A DNA stretch of 64,000 nucleotides from Umbelopsis ramanniana AG (lineage: Eukaryota; Mucoromycota; Umbelopsidomycetes; Umbelopsidales; Umbelopsidaceae), in contig NW_026252097.1 of assembly GCF_025399195.1 (NCBI RefSeq), positions 303,077-367,076 of the forward strand, read 5' to 3'. The translations under genes were made by a program, and so were the position numbers. The notes beneath the pieces were generated by a model, which was not told where the DNA came from, did not search any database, and saw only the letters and a program-made list of their open reading frames with translations. This document shows positions 22,800 to 35,097 of the stretch, one piece after another (position 1 is the first letter of the stretch; each line of letters starts with the position of its first letter).

Positions 22800-24439
22800 A
22801 TGCTCACACAGCGCACAGAGACCGACAAAGTTTACATAGGCTCTATAGACCAAGGAACTACTTCCACTCGATTCCTTATATTCGATAACGACGGTAAGCT
22901 TGTTACGTCTCACCAACTTGAGTTCGATCAGCACTATCCTCGGCCTGGTTGGATCGAGCATGACCCGACGGATCTCGTCAAATCGGTCAGAAAATGCATC
23001 ATAGAGGCTGTTCGCAAGTTTGAAATGATGGGCCATGACGCTTCTCGCATCAAGACGGTCGGCGTCACCAACCAGCGTGAAACAGTCCTGGTCTGGGATA
23101 GGACTACCGGAAAGGCCCTCTACAATGCCATTGTTTGGTGTGACGCTCGCACAACATCTACTGTGAAAAAATTGCAAGCCAAAAAGGATAGCGATAAGGT
23201 CGCTACACTTTGTGGCCTTCCTATCAGCACTTACTTTGCTGGAGTCAAGTTACATTGGTTGATCGATAACGTACCTGAAGTACGGAAAGCCATCAACGAA
23301 AAGAGAGCAATGTTTGGAACAGTCGACAGCTGGCTGTTATATAACCTGACAGGTGGAAAGGACGGTGGAGTCCACTTGACTGACATGAGTAATGCCAGCC
23401 GAACCATGTTTTTGAATCTGAAGACGCTAGCCTGGGATGACTGGCTTCTTGAGTGAGTATTCTCATTTACGACAGTGTTCAAAAAGCAGCTCATTCTGAG
23501 ATCGTAACTAACCAATCGTTTGATAGCTTTTTTGATGTCCCAGACCACATTCTACCCAAAGTGGTATCGTCCTCTGAACACTATGGAGATATCGCTTTCG
23601 GTCCATTGAAAGGAGTCCCTATACATGGATGTTTAGGAGATCAGCAAGCAGCCATGGTTGGACAGAAATGCTTTTCACAGGGAGATGCCAAGTGTACTTA
23701 CGGTACCGGTGCTTTCTTGCTGTTTAACACCGGAGAAAGCCATGTGAATTCCAAAAATGGTCTTCTCTCGACGGTTTGCTATCAGCTTGGCCCGGATGCA
23801 CCCGTCACCTACGCCTTGGAAGGTTCAATTTCTGTGGCGGGATCAGCGGTCAAGTGGCTTCAAAATAACTTGGGAATCATCCGCTCAGCTGAAGAACTGG
23901 GTAAGCTGGCCTCTCAGGTGAAGGACACAGGTGGTGTTTACTTTGTCACCGCCTTATCGGGACTATTTGCCCCCTACTGGCGAGACGACGCTAGAGGAAC
24001 CATTGTAGGCTTAACCAATTATACCAACAAACGACACATCGCAAGGGCCACTCTTGAAGCTGTTTGTTTCTCTACAAATGCGATTATTGATGCTATGAAA
24101 GCCGATGCGCTCGTTCCACTCAAGATTTTAAAGGTCGATGGCGGCATGTCCAATTCCGACACCGGTATGCAAATTCAATCCGATATCATTGGCATCGACG
24201 TTGAGCGGCCCGCCATGCGAGAAACCACAGCTCTGGGAGCTGCCTTCGCTGCTGGCTTGGCCGCTGGTATCTGGAAGTCGACTGAGGAATTGTGCAACTT
24301 AACTGTGAACTCCCACGACACCTTTGTGCCTAAAATTGATGACAAGATGCGCAAGAAGAAGTATAAGGAATGGGAAGCGGCTATTGAGCGAAGCTATGGT
24401 TGGACTGAAGTCGTTGGCACTGAACAAGACGAAGAGTAA
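22800..24439 (+). CDS. GUT1: Glycerol kinase
   Basis: ATP:glycerol 3-phosphotransferase of the FGGY kinase family, 521 residues, exons 22800-23452 and 23527-24439. It makes glycerol-3-phosphate for lipid synthesis or, with the FAD dehydrogenase, for glycolysis and gluconeogenesis. Motifs seen are the phosphate-1 loop GSIDQGTTSTRF, the substrate region PGWIEHDP, TNQRETVLVWD, the FGGY segment YFAGVKLHWL, GCLGDQQAA, YGTGAFLLFNTG, SGLFAPYWRDDARG and KVDGGMSNSD. The last three are the classic FGGY signature 2 area. Length and order match the family. The start at 22800 begins MLTQRTETDKVYIGS; earlier in-frame ATGs fall in leader-like sequence. Confidence 0.97.
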
Positions 24440-24774
24440 ATCATCTTCTGGTGTATATCCCATGTGTAGAAGACTATGCACATTTTTTATCGTGTACAGA
24501 TTAGATGCAGGCACCGCCGGCCTGGTTTTTTTTTTGTTATCTCCAACACTAATTTTTTTTTTTATATCAGTTCTTGTAAATACATATAGAGATGCTTTCA
24601 AAACAGACTTTTTAACAATTGAAATGTACATTGTAGTGAACGTTTTCCCGTTTATATATTTTTGTAATTTTGGGCTTTGGCGAGTTAGTATACATGATGT
24701 GAAAAGAGTTGGAAGGGAAGTGTGCTGTACAGTAGTCAATACTAAATAATACTACAACAAAAAAGTAGATGCAA
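24440..24774. other. Convergent 3' intergenic region
   Basis: T-rich spacer between the glycerol kinase and Swc5 stop codons, which face each other. It looks like two 3' untranslated regions. No gene seen. Confidence 0.6.
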
Positions 24775-25753
24775 TTATTTCTTTTTGGGCGCTGATCGTT
24801 GACCAGCCTTAAGATCTTGGATGCGACGGTCATCCACACGCTGCAAGAAAGCAACCTTTTCCATGTATCTAAGAACCACAGTTGTTAGCCAATGTCATCA
24901 TCATATCTATCAACGTTCAACTTGATACTCACCCATCCTTGTTCTTATACTTGAGGTCGTCACGAATGCCCTCTCGATCCACATAACCCTGCCAGTCCAA
25001 TTTACTCTTGTCCAAAGTATTCATCTTTGGCGTCTTAATGTTGTATTGACTGACCAACGCGGAAAGATTGGATTTCGGTCGGGCAATGGTTGGTTTTTTC
25101 AAAGCAGGTGTTGAATCAGCTGGTGATGATGCCCCGGACGACACAGGTGTGGGACTATTTTAGAGGTGAAATGAAGCAAAGCAAATGTGTGAGATACACT
25201 GTACAGAATTCTAACGACCAGTGAAGATAAATCTTACATTTTGCTGGCGTTTTTGGAATCTGCTTGATTAGCAGCGTCACTAGGACGATTCATGGACGAA
25301 GAAATATCATCCAGTGGCTGCTTGGTGGATTTTTCGACAGTAGAAGGAGAATTCATTTCAGCCCAAATAGCATCAATACGTCTCTTCCTCTCTCTTTCAG
25401 CATCATCTGTCGCAACTGCTTGCGGAAGGCTATTATGGCGCAGTCAATGTAAGTTTGATGAATGTATTAGTCTGTGTGCGTAGCAAAGATGCATACCTAG
25501 ACACCACTTCAGTGGGCCGTTTTCGCTTCTTTGATGTCGTAGTCTCAGCTTCTTCGTCTTCAGAGTGCGCTGACTGGCTCTCGTGATCCGATTCTTCTTC
25601 GTCTTCGGCTATAATGCATACTATTTAGATACAGACTCGGTTGTCAAATGGTTGTATTGAAATGAATTTCTTACGATCTGGCTGGTAATCAAGGTCATTC
25701 TCTGAATCATCGTCGCTTTCTGCCTCTTGGTTCTCCCATTTTTCTTTTTCCAT
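24775..25753 (-). CDS. SWC5: Swc5/CFDP1-type chromatin protein with BCNT-C domain
   Basis: Five exons (25675-25753, 25497-25608, 25238-25429, 24933-25154, 24775-24868), 232 residues. The N-terminal third is very acidic (ESDDDSENDLD, PEDEEESD), followed by a nuclear-type basic stretch (SKKRKRP). The C-terminal BCNT-C (Bucentaur) domain, about residues 160-232, has LDKSKLDWQGYV, REGIRDDLKYKNKDGY and EKVAFLQRVDDRR. In yeast Swc5 is a subunit of the SWR1 complex that exchanges H2A for H2A.Z, and the acidic segment contacts histones. The same architecture is visible here. It is divergent from TIM22 across about 144 bases. Confidence 0.93.
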
Positions 25754-25897
25754 GCTAGTATTTACAATGTCTAAGCTGGTCGCGGTAGACGTACAGGTAA
25801 GAAGAGAGAAAAAAAAAAAAAAAAAAGAAAATTGTCCGTCTCAAAATTTTTCTACCACAGTGAGGTGTGCTTCTAATCCTACCATTGATTCCCAATC
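25754..25897. promoter_or_regulatory. Bidirectional promoter of SWC5 and TIM22
   Basis: Only 144 bases separate the two start codons. They include a run of about 18 A (25809-25826), the kind of nucleosome-excluding poly(dA:dT) tract common in compact fungal promoters. Confidence 0.55.
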
Positions 25898-26529
25898 ATG
25901 AATCCTCAAGCCGCCAACCCTGTCGGTCGCCCACCTCTGAGTGATCAAGAAAGACAGATTCAACTCATCCATAGTGTTATGGAATCATGCCCTTTCAAAT
26001 TCGCTACCTCAGGTGTCATTGGTAAGTGCAGCGCGCAAAATGATCAGCTAGCAGAAACTCAATCCATTAACCATCCCTCCACTGTCTTATTCAAAAAGGT
26101 TTCGGTTTGGGTGCTGCGTTCGGTCTTTTCATGTCATCCTTTGAGTATGCTGGTCCAACTATGACGGACGAAATGGTCAAGCAGACAACAAAGCAACAGA
26201 TGAAATCCGCTCTCAAAGATATGGGAACCCGGTCGTACAGTATGGCGAAGAACTTTGCTGTGGTTGGTGCTATTTATTCTGGAACAGAATGCTGTATTGA
26301 ATCTGTAAGTACTTGTACGATGACACTAGTAGTTTCGGATCCCTCTGACCTAATTCAAAAATGATCAATCTAGTATCGTGCCAAGAACGATTTGTACAAT
26401 AGTGCAGCGGCTGGATGTATCACTGGAGGATTGTTAGCTCACAGATCAGGACCGCAAGCTACAGCACTGGGATGTGCTGGTTTTGCTGCTTTCTCAACCG
26501 CCATAGACTGGTACATGAAGCGAGATTAG
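25898..26529 (+). CDS. TIM22: Mitochondrial carrier translocase subunit Tim22
   Basis: Three exons (25898-26021, 26099-26304, 26374-26529), 161 residues. Tim17/Tim22/Tim23 family; forms the inner-membrane channel that inserts metabolite carriers. Seen are the N-terminal [23 protein letters not shown] type helix 1 with its glycine pattern, then [18 protein letters not shown], the family's central signature. [12 protein letters not shown] and [16 protein letters not shown] follow as the last helices. The paired Cys positions of Tim22 are present. Length is close to, slightly below, the usual 180-200. Confidence 0.95.
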
Positions 26530-26683
26530 GTTATCTCTCAACACCATTCCTCATCATAGATATAGACTGACTGTATTATAGAAAATAATCCTCCCTACCC
26601 CCATCAGATTACGACCTTTGTATGAAATTGTACAAATCAGCAGAGAACGCAGGCAAAAGAGGGGTGACCCGCTGCCCATTTTT

Positions 26684-27943
26684 TCAAGCCAACATTATAA
26701 ACCCTACAATCAATGCAATGCACAGCATTACTGGTGTGATCACATGTCCATGATATTGCAAATCGTGAGGACTTGTTGCTGCTGATGTTTGTGTACTTGC
26801 GACGTTGACCAGATGTTGCTTTGAACTTTCATCAGATGGCTTATCTTCTTGGCGGCGGAACATGAGTTTGTCAACGATATGCATTGGTCCTATGAGCAAC
26901 ATTATGAACCAGCAGTGTGGAAGGAGAAGTGATAGGATGAGCGCTTAGTCTATGGTAAATAGCGTAAAAACCCGGTTATCCGAAACCTTACCATTGGCAG
27001 TTAGGATGTCTTTGACAAGCACCTTGGCCTCGTTGATGTTAATGTCATTGTCTGTAAGTTTCGTTACACTCAACGAAGCTTTAGTGTTCGGGTCGTTAAT
27101 TTGACTAGTCGTAAGGTTGTTACTATAGTATGTTCCTGCTATCATGTGTGACTGTATTGCTAAAGCCTGCTGTGGCGAACTCCATGCTTCTGAAGGGAAC
27201 TGTAACATAGCCGAGTTGGACACAGCAAATAAAGTTTTTCCATTGAACGACTCGCTGGTCAGGTTAAGGTTACGTGAAACCTTGTAAAATTCTGAAAGAT
27301 CTGGTGTGTTCTGCAACACCCATTCGGCGGGCATAGGAGGAGTTATGGCTTTGTCAATGATATGGAGGATGCCATTGCTCGCCTTAATATCACCATGAAC
27401 TACCCTCCCGGGCGATTGAGGCGAGGAGGACCAAAGCACATGGTCCTGACCATGCTTAGCTATGGCTAACACAAAGTCCATTGTTGATCCATTTCTGCCT
27501 CGGAGTGGCTCGTTAGACCCTGTCAATGACGTCTTCAAGATATTGGTGCTTTCATTGGACATCTCCACCAGAGTCATAGGTTTTAGTAGCGTGAGGTATT
27601 TGAATGTTGTTTGATATTCGATTTCCGGGAGGGTTTCCATAGCACGGTCATTAGGTGCAAAAAATGTCAGTGCACTGCTTGATAGGGCAAGTAAATGTCT
27701 GACATCCTCCAGTTCCGACGAGGTGCGTAGTAGCTTGGCTACTGTACTAGCACCATTGGTTTCCAGTAAGTCCAAAATAGTAGTCTGGACGCTGTCACTT
27801 GATGGGTGGAGATCTTCAATTCCCGAACCATTAGTCACCGTCAAGTCAGCGTCATTGTCCTGAGCGCACACTAAGGCAATCACCGCCAGTAACGCTAAGA
27901 CAACAGATAGCACAGACGAACTATGATGTTGTATTATCATCAT
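26684..27943 (-). CDS. Secreted/surface fasciclin (FAS1) domain protein
   Basis: Two exons (26992-27943, 26684-26889), 385 residues from the ATG at 27943. Signal peptide about residues 5-28 (LSVVLALLAVIALVCA-QD). Two FAS1 domains are visible: the first (about 40-180) with LTFFAPNDRAMETLP and GILHIIDKAITPP, the second (about 190-335) with KTLFAVSNSAMLQ and GPMHIVDKLM. Each ends in the H2-type ...HIIDK/HIVDK motif. Several N-x-S/T sites are present. The C-terminus is a hydrophobic helix (VMLCIALIVGFIMLA), fitting a GPI-attachment signal or a terminal anchor. Such proteins mediate adhesion or membrane/wall contacts. An in-frame upstream ATG at about 28000 would only lengthen the leader. Confidence 0.9.
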
Positions 27944-28292
27944 CGACAGAAAGGTCAACGTCAAGTTCAAACCCTGATCGTAATTTTTATTTATTGACAT
28001 ATTATTCAATACTCGGCCAGTCCAATCCAATGAATGGAAATTTGATGACCAACCAACCGCTAAGAAGACCAAGTTATTTGTGTCATGAAAACAAAGCAAT
28101 AGGCTGAGTAAGGCCAAGGGGAAAAAATCCACAGTGTTTTGATTGAAACTGCGACCACCCGAGGACACCCATTGCCAGGAGCCTCAAGTTCTCACGCCTT
28201 GGCTCTATAAATTTGCCTATAAATATGAAAAGTTGCCCTTCTCCGCAAACAAAGCTTCACTCTTCTCTCTATTTTTTTTTCCAAAAGGCACT
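27944..28292. promoter_or_regulatory. Divergent promoter of the FAS1 and FBPase genes
   Basis: It contains two TATAAAT elements on the plus strand, at 28206-28212 and 28218-28224, about 70-87 bases before the FBPase ATG. Their layout suggests a strongly regulated TATA promoter for FBPase. Confidence 0.5.
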
Positions 28293-29775
28293 ATGGCTGA
28301 AATCGATAACAAAAACCTCTTTACCAAGATCAACGTTGGTAGTGGAACTGACTTGATGACCATGACCCGTTGGGTTTTGGCTCAACAACAGGTAAAGATA
28401 CATTACGCGCACAAAGCAAACTGAAGGATCTCGTATTTTAACATTTTTCGTTAGGCTTCTGCTGAAGCTACTGGTGATCTTACCATCCTCTTGACGGCCA
28501 TTCAGTTTGGCTGCAAATATGTCGCCTCCAAGGTCAAGCAAGCTGGTCTCATCAACCTGTAAGCATGTGATCCCTTGTCATGCTAACATGTGTGTTTTTC
28601 GCGAACTGACCCTAATGACTTATTTGTTGTTAGCCTCGGATTGACTGGAGAAGCCAACGTTCAAGGAGAGGATGTCAAGAAGCTCGATGTACTTGCTAAC
28701 GATATCTTTCGTAATTCATTGATCGCTTCTGGTAAGGTGTCATTGTTGGTGTCCGAAGAAGACGAACACGCTATGGTGGTCGAGAACCCAGAACAGCGCG
28801 GAAAATACATTGTCACTTTTGACCCTCTTGATGGATCCTCCAACATTGACTGTGGTGTCTCGATCGGAACCATCTTTGGCATCTTTAGAGTTGTAGGTAT
28901 CTTCCTTTTGCATCGGAAGTTCAAGTAAGACATGTACTAAACTAGCGTGACACACAACAGCAAGATGGTGAGGAAGTTGGTATGAAGGACCTCATTCGTA
29001 GCGGTAGAAACATGGTTGCTGCTGGTTACTGTATGTATGGTTCATACTGTGAAATGATCTTGGTAAGATACAATGACATGATGGAAATGCCTCCTTTCAC
29101 GTGGACACAAGGTTTAACCTTCCGCTCCGTCCCGCATTTGTAGTCTGTCGGAAGTGGTGTCAACGGCTTCACACTGGACCCAGCCATCGGAGAGTTCATC
29201 ATGACCCATCCCAATGTAAGCTTTGGATTATTTCCTTTATCTCCGTTCGCGGGCTATTCCCACTAACTTTTTTTCCTCCTTCACCTAAAGATCACCTTGC
29301 CTCCTCGAGGAAAGATCTACTCTGTCAATGAGGGTAACATGAAGTATTTCGATGAGCCTTCCAAGAACTATGTCAACGCTGTTAAGAACAAGTACTCTGC
29401 TCGTTATGTTGGTTCCATGGTGGCCGATGTTCACCGTACTCTGTAAGTGCATTTTACTGAATATGGCAATTGTGCTTATTGTGGTAACCTGCCACTCGTC
29501 CTTACCGGTTCCTAATCGTTCCATCCAAACCCTCTAGACTTTATGGTGGCATTTTCGGTTACCCTGCTGATAGCAAATCAAAGCGTGGAAAGCTCCGTAT
29601 CTTGTACGAAGTCTTCCCCATGGCTTACTTGATAGAACAGGCCGGTGGTAAGGCTACAACCGGCACACAGTCGGCTCTGGATCTGGTACCCGAGCATATT
29701 CACGATCGTTCCGGCGTCTGGCTCGGCTCAAAAGAAGATGTTGAAGAGCTTGAGTCCTTCTATAAGCAAGCCTAA
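28293..29775 (+). CDS. FBP1: Fructose-1,6-bisphosphatase
   Basis: Seven exons (28293-28391, 28455-28558, 28634-28892, 28961-29062, 29144-29215, 29291-29442, 29538-29775), 341 residues, the normal family length. It hydrolyses fructose-1,6-bisphosphate to fructose-6-phosphate, the committed step of gluconeogenesis, in the cytosol. Visible motifs are VSEEDE and the metal/phosphate site [13 protein letters not shown], the substrate segment [27 protein letters not shown], and [16 protein letters not shown]. Yeast FBPase carries an N-terminal Pro degron; here the N-terminus is MAEIDN, so that signal is absent. The TATA-rich promoter fits glucose-repressed control, which is an inference. Confidence 0.97.
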
Positions 29776-30138
29776 ATATATCATGCTTCCTATACAGTGC
29801 TGGGGTGCTCTCCATAGTCCTTTCTCTCATCAGTTAACTTTACCTTCGCACACTTGATGTAATATACACAAAATCGCATACCGTCACAAATAATCTTATT
29901 TGCCTGATCTTTACTACTGTTCGCTGTTGAGGGATAGGAAATGTTCAAAGTTATGACAATAATGCTCAATATTTCTGCGACCCAGTGTATAGAATTTTGA
30001 ACTGTTTGGCATCAACAACAAGCGAAGCTCCACATTGACTAGGGACGTAAATACACTCTCGCTTGCAATTCCAGTCTTTTTTTCTTTTAGTCTTTTACTA
30101 TTATAATTAAGAAACTCGACTACAACAAGGTTTAGCGT
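29776..30138. other. Convergent 3' intergenic region
   Basis: Spacer between the FBPase stop and the ankyrin-HET stop. AT-rich with no coding signal. Confidence 0.55.
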
Positions 30139-33100
30139 TCAAGTTTCAATACGTCGCGACCACTCGTTTTCGAATTGGCTGATATTAACATTATTAGGCC
30201 TATCGCCAAGCCAAATTTTTTCAAATTCAAGCGCATTGTACTTGTCAAAAAGCCTTTCAAACTCCATCTCGTCGATCTGGCAACATTGGATCCGATAGCA
30301 CAGCTTGATCGGTCTTCCTCCACTTGCCCGCCAATCTGCACTGTATGTCTGCACTAAAATAAGAGACCGAATTTCATGTACTATAGCAAGTTCCACAGGC
30401 AATCCTTGATGTTCCAGTTTTTCCGCCGCCGCGTTTAGTTCTTCTATTCCTACAGACCTATCTTTTGCAAATTTTAGAAACCTCCAGGAGTTCAACTTTT
30501 GAAGCGTCTTCTTGGCATCTTCTGCCCTGAGAAGTTGGACCTCAAAACATATACCAAAATGGCTGACGGTAATAGATGTCGATGCTTTTGTACATTCAGC
30601 AACCACATAGTGCATTTGACTGATAGCAGGTAAGTAATTTTTGTCCATTTTCTGAATTGTCATGAAGCTTAAGAACGACAGGTCTCCCTTCTGGGTCGCT
30701 AGTTCATGGAAGAGTCTCAAACGAGCTTTAATCCCTTCGCCATATGCCAATGTTAAATGGATGTCAAATATTCCTGCCAGAGCATAAGTCATATCCTCTT
30801 CGCGCGTTGTCTTCCGGATATTCATTCTTGCCAGTATTTTTGCTGCGTTTCCCGGCCGATAGTATAAATGAAGGTCTAGCTTGCAAAGGTCCTGACGCTG
30901 CTCAACGGCCAACTGTTGTATTGTGACAAGCGATCCTTCCTTTGAGATTCCGCACAGAAAACCAGCTGCAGCACCTTCTTGCAAACACCACCCTCTATTG
31001 CACCATACATCTAGAGGTGTACCGGAGTCTAGAACAACAGCAGCGCAGCTAGCATACCACTTATACATCGATCGAATAGCCTCATCAAGCTCTGACAGAT
31101 TGGACTTGTCGATGCAAATTGTGTCGATCCATACGTACTTTGTATGTTTCCGTAAAGCATTTCTGATGCGGCGCAACTTTTGCGACATCCTACTAACAGT
31201 TTGACCTCTCCATTGTTTCATTATATCCTGATACTCTGTCTCATTCGTACTCCATCTATGTGTGACGAAGACAACTTGTATGGCAGCAACATTATGTACA
31301 AGCTTATCTTGATGTATATCCCATACTCGATTCACAATTTGCTTGTCTCGCTCGCGCCATATGTCAATTCCGATGGCTTTTGCCGCACCCACTGGTGATA
31401 GTGGACGATGAAATGGTTTTGTATTACAAAGGCACTGGCGTCGATTTCGAATTTTCCATTCCTCTGACTCATCATTTGACGGAAGAATTGAAATAGGATC
31501 TAATTTACCAAGTATTGCCATGACCAATTTTTCAATGAGTCCACCACCACCGACAATACTAAGTATGCTGAGGCCTGCTATCAGTATGGCATGTAGATCG
31601 ATTGCAAGCCTTTGCTCTGATCCACCAAGTAAATCTGAGAATACTTCTTGATCAAGGCGAGTGGACGATCTTCGACAGACATATACAGCATCGATGAAGC
31701 AAAGGTATGGATGAGTGCTTTTGTGCCAAGTTGGTATGGACAAAGAGGTTTTGATCTGAGGAATCTGTACTATTAATCTTCCTGGTTCTCGAATAATACC
31801 AGCCATCTTGTCAAACTGCGATGCCCATTTTGGAGGCTTGATGGCGACACCTCTGTTCAGCTCCAACATAAAGAAATAGTCAGACATGAATAGCTGAGCA
31901 CTAAAGCTGTCCAACAAGAATTGGATAACTAATATAGCGCGATTGCAGATAGGTGTTGTGTCCAACAACTTCAGCGATGGCGCAACTTGGATACTATCCG
32001 TAGATTTAGCTTGGCCGTTCATTCCATCTACGTCCATGAAGTCATCCAAATGGAGTTTTTTTGAAAGCGGGAGACCATAGCCATACTTGTGCTTAGTATA
32101 AAACAACCACCTTTCATTACAGATGTTGACTTTGAAGGCAATGCGCATACATTAAGGTTAATATCGAGAATCATTGCAAAGGGGGTAGTGGTTTCGCTTC
32201 CCAAAACGATACCTACTTTCATATTCTTCACCATGATTATCTCCGACTCTCTTAAGAGTGACATTAGTCTGATCATTTTCTTGCAAATGTTGATCTACAA
32301 CTGAAGATTCAAGCAGGATGTTGCTTGCATTGTTTAAAGGCTGTATAGAGGCCGCTTGCAAGATATCTCGCAGTGTCGGAAACCTTTCTTCAACATCTAC
32401 AGGTAGATCTAATCCTACAGTACTAGCACCAGCATCTATGAGCAATTTGACCACTGCAATAAAATTACGTTCGAATCTGTAGCCCGTAGCATATTGAGAA
32501 CATTCGATGACATGGTTCAGTGGATTTTCATAGCTATCATCTGAACTGTGAAGGGAAGCTCCATGATTTAGCATTAGAATTACCAGATTTGGATTAAAAG
32601 TCAATGCAGCCGTAAGCAACGGTGAGAATTGGCTCGAGGTTCTGGGGTTAACAATTGCACCGTGCTCAATCATAAGGGTGCATACTTCTCCCATGTTGTT
32701 TAAAGTTGCTATGTGTAAAGGTGTATATCCGATTGCATCTATTGCATTGACATTAGCATGTCGCTTCACTAATAGTGAAATTATTGACATACTCTCATTT
32801 TGGACGGCAAGATGTAACGCAGTAATTTTCAAGTTTGAAGTCTTTGCTTCGATGTCGATGCCATTGTCAATCAATAGCTTTGCTAGATCAAAGGATTCAT
32901 GCTGTACTGCGACGTAAAGAGCGTTCGTACCTTCACTGTTTGCAGCATTTATATCTACTCCTTGCTCTAAAAGCATAGCTGCTACTCTAAAGTGACCATT
33001 TTCAACAGCATAATGAAGAACTGTGTTACCGCCGTCATCGGTCAAATGAACATTGCATCCACAAGTCCACAATATATGAAGAGCATCTATTTGACCTAGA

Positions 33101-35097
33101 GATGCATAATGGTGCAGAGCGCTTTGATTGCGATGTTTTACGTCCCTTGCTTCTATACAGGCTCCATAATGAATTAGCATAGATATTGCTTCTGGATGCT
33201 CACCGGCTAAAAAAAGGAGAGGTTGTCCGTCGTTGTTGCATGTTTCAATATCTGCACCGTTGTCTAAAAGATAACGTATCACATCAACTCGCCCATGTTG
33301 TGAAGCCCTCCACAATGCTGTATTCATATACTGTATTCTCTTCTTTTTATCGTATAGCCCTAAAACTTTTTTGACCAATTCAACTTGACCAACATCTGCA
33401 GCTTGGTATAACAGCCATTGTTGGTTTTCTTGGGAAATTCCTATTGCGGTTTCTGGATTTTTCAGTTGCGTTATTATATCATAATGTCCTTTCATGATAG
33501 CGACTTGAATTGGTGAATTGCCGTGTTCATTTTTAACATCGATATTTGCTTCATATTTAATTAAAGTAGCAACAACGTCAGAATGATTTGATTCTGCAGC
33601 AAGATGTAGGGCCGTATCGCCATGATTCGTTTTGGCTTCAATTTTAGCCTTATTTCGCAATAGCAACTTTAGTATAGAAACATACCCTTGCTTAGCTGAC
33701 CAATGTAAAGCCGTCAAAGAATCATTATCCGTTACTTCTATGTCTGCTCCTACGTTGATCAATAGAGAAACCATGTCCAGTTGGGCGGCCTTTGTGGCAA
33801 TTACCAAGGGGGTTTGTCCATTTATGTCAGCAGCTTCAATATCAGCACCATGTTGTAAGAGCAGATCTACCATCCATAAATCGCCAATTTCGGATAGCAT
33901 AGCTAAAAGCGTTTTTTCATCTTGAAACTTTTGATCCACACGTTTACAGCCTGTAATCAGTAAAGATAATACGTCTGTGTGGCCATTCAATGCAGCTATT
34001 TCAAGTGCGGTATTTGATTCGCTGTTTTCTAACTCTACAGAAGCCCCATAGCTTAGCAGTATTCTTGCACCTTCAGATCTTCCCAATTTCGCAGCCATGT
34101 GGAGTGCAGTTTCAGATATGGAATTTTTTGAGTCAACGGCTGCACCATTCTTAAGTAAAAGTTTAACTACTTCATTCCGATCAGCCCGTATGGCCGCTTG
34201 AAGAGCAGTATCGGAGCTTTCGTCTTTTATGTCAACAAAAACACCATTATCGAGCATTATCTGTACAATTTCTCCATGCCCACACCTAGCAGCGACGTGG
34301 AGTGGGGTTCCTTCAGTTTGCCCGTTTGTATCAGTAGTAGCACCACGGTGAAGAAGTAATTCCACGACATATTTTTTTCCATTGCTTGCAGCCAGATGAA
34401 GTGCAGTATACGAACTAGCATTTTTTTCGTTAATAGAAGCACCACCGTCGAGCAACAAGTCTACTACACTGAGATGTCCATTCGCCGCGGCCTGATGAAG
34501 TGCAGTGTCCAAAGATTCATTTTTTGCGTCAACGATAGCACCATTGTATAGTAGCAGCTGTACTACTTCTTTATGACCGACACTCGAAGCTAGATGAAGT
34601 GTAGTCTGTGACCTATAGCCGTTTACATTAATCGAAGCACCACGGTGTAGTAACAGCTGTACTAATTTTTTGATTCCACGCCATACCGCCATATGAAGCG
34701 CTGTTTCCAAATTCTTATCCTTTGCTTCCATATCAGCACCATTGTCTAACAACAGCACTACTACATCAATTTTTCCATGGCATGCTGCTAGATGAAGCGC
34801 AGTAGTTGAATTTTCATCTCCAGCGTTGGCAGAGGCACCATTCTCTAACAGCAGCGATACCAATCTGTAGTATCCATAACCAGCACATATGTGAAGTACA
34901 GTACGCTTCTGATCATCCTCCCAGCCGACATCAGCTCCGTGTAGCAATAAGTCCTTCATATCATCGAGTTTTCCGCTACCTGCTACATCAAACCACCGAA
35001 GTAGATCATCGTTTTCAACATTTTTACCAGCACTGAAGTGATGAGGACTTGGAGTCTCGTCTACTGACAGCTGTTGCTCCGAGAACTGGTGTTCCAT
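30139..35097 (-). CDS. Ankyrin-repeat protein with C-terminal HET domain
   Basis: Two exons (32217-35097 and 30139-32129) joined by an 87-nt intron (GTAGGT donor, CAAAG acceptor, branch-like ATTAAC), giving 1,623 residues. Residues about 25-930 are some 26 ankyrin repeats (TALHLAA.NG...VVxLLLxxGA units). The most regular ones lie at about 65-340. A linker of about 300 residues holds a glycine-rich hydrophobic stretch (about residues 1140-1170). The HET domain is at about 1250-1430, with VVFVTHRW, YVWIDTICIDKS, MYKWYASCAAVV, NRGWCLQEGA, TTREEDMTYALAGIF and LAYGEG. In filamentous fungi HET domains trigger cell death on heterokaryon incompatibility, usually from an N-terminal position; here the order is reversed. 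Ankyrin repeats probably sense a ligand or partner. Without the intron the two frames would be separate genes nine bases apart, the second lacking a recognition module; splicing restores frame exactly. The role is inferred. Confidence 0.85.

Noticed and set aside
30139-32148. HET-domain open frame read as a separate gene starting at 32148
   Set aside because: Splicing at 32130-32216 joins it in frame to the ankyrin gene with good donor, branch and acceptor. A separate gene would begin nine bases after the ankyrin stop with no promoter.
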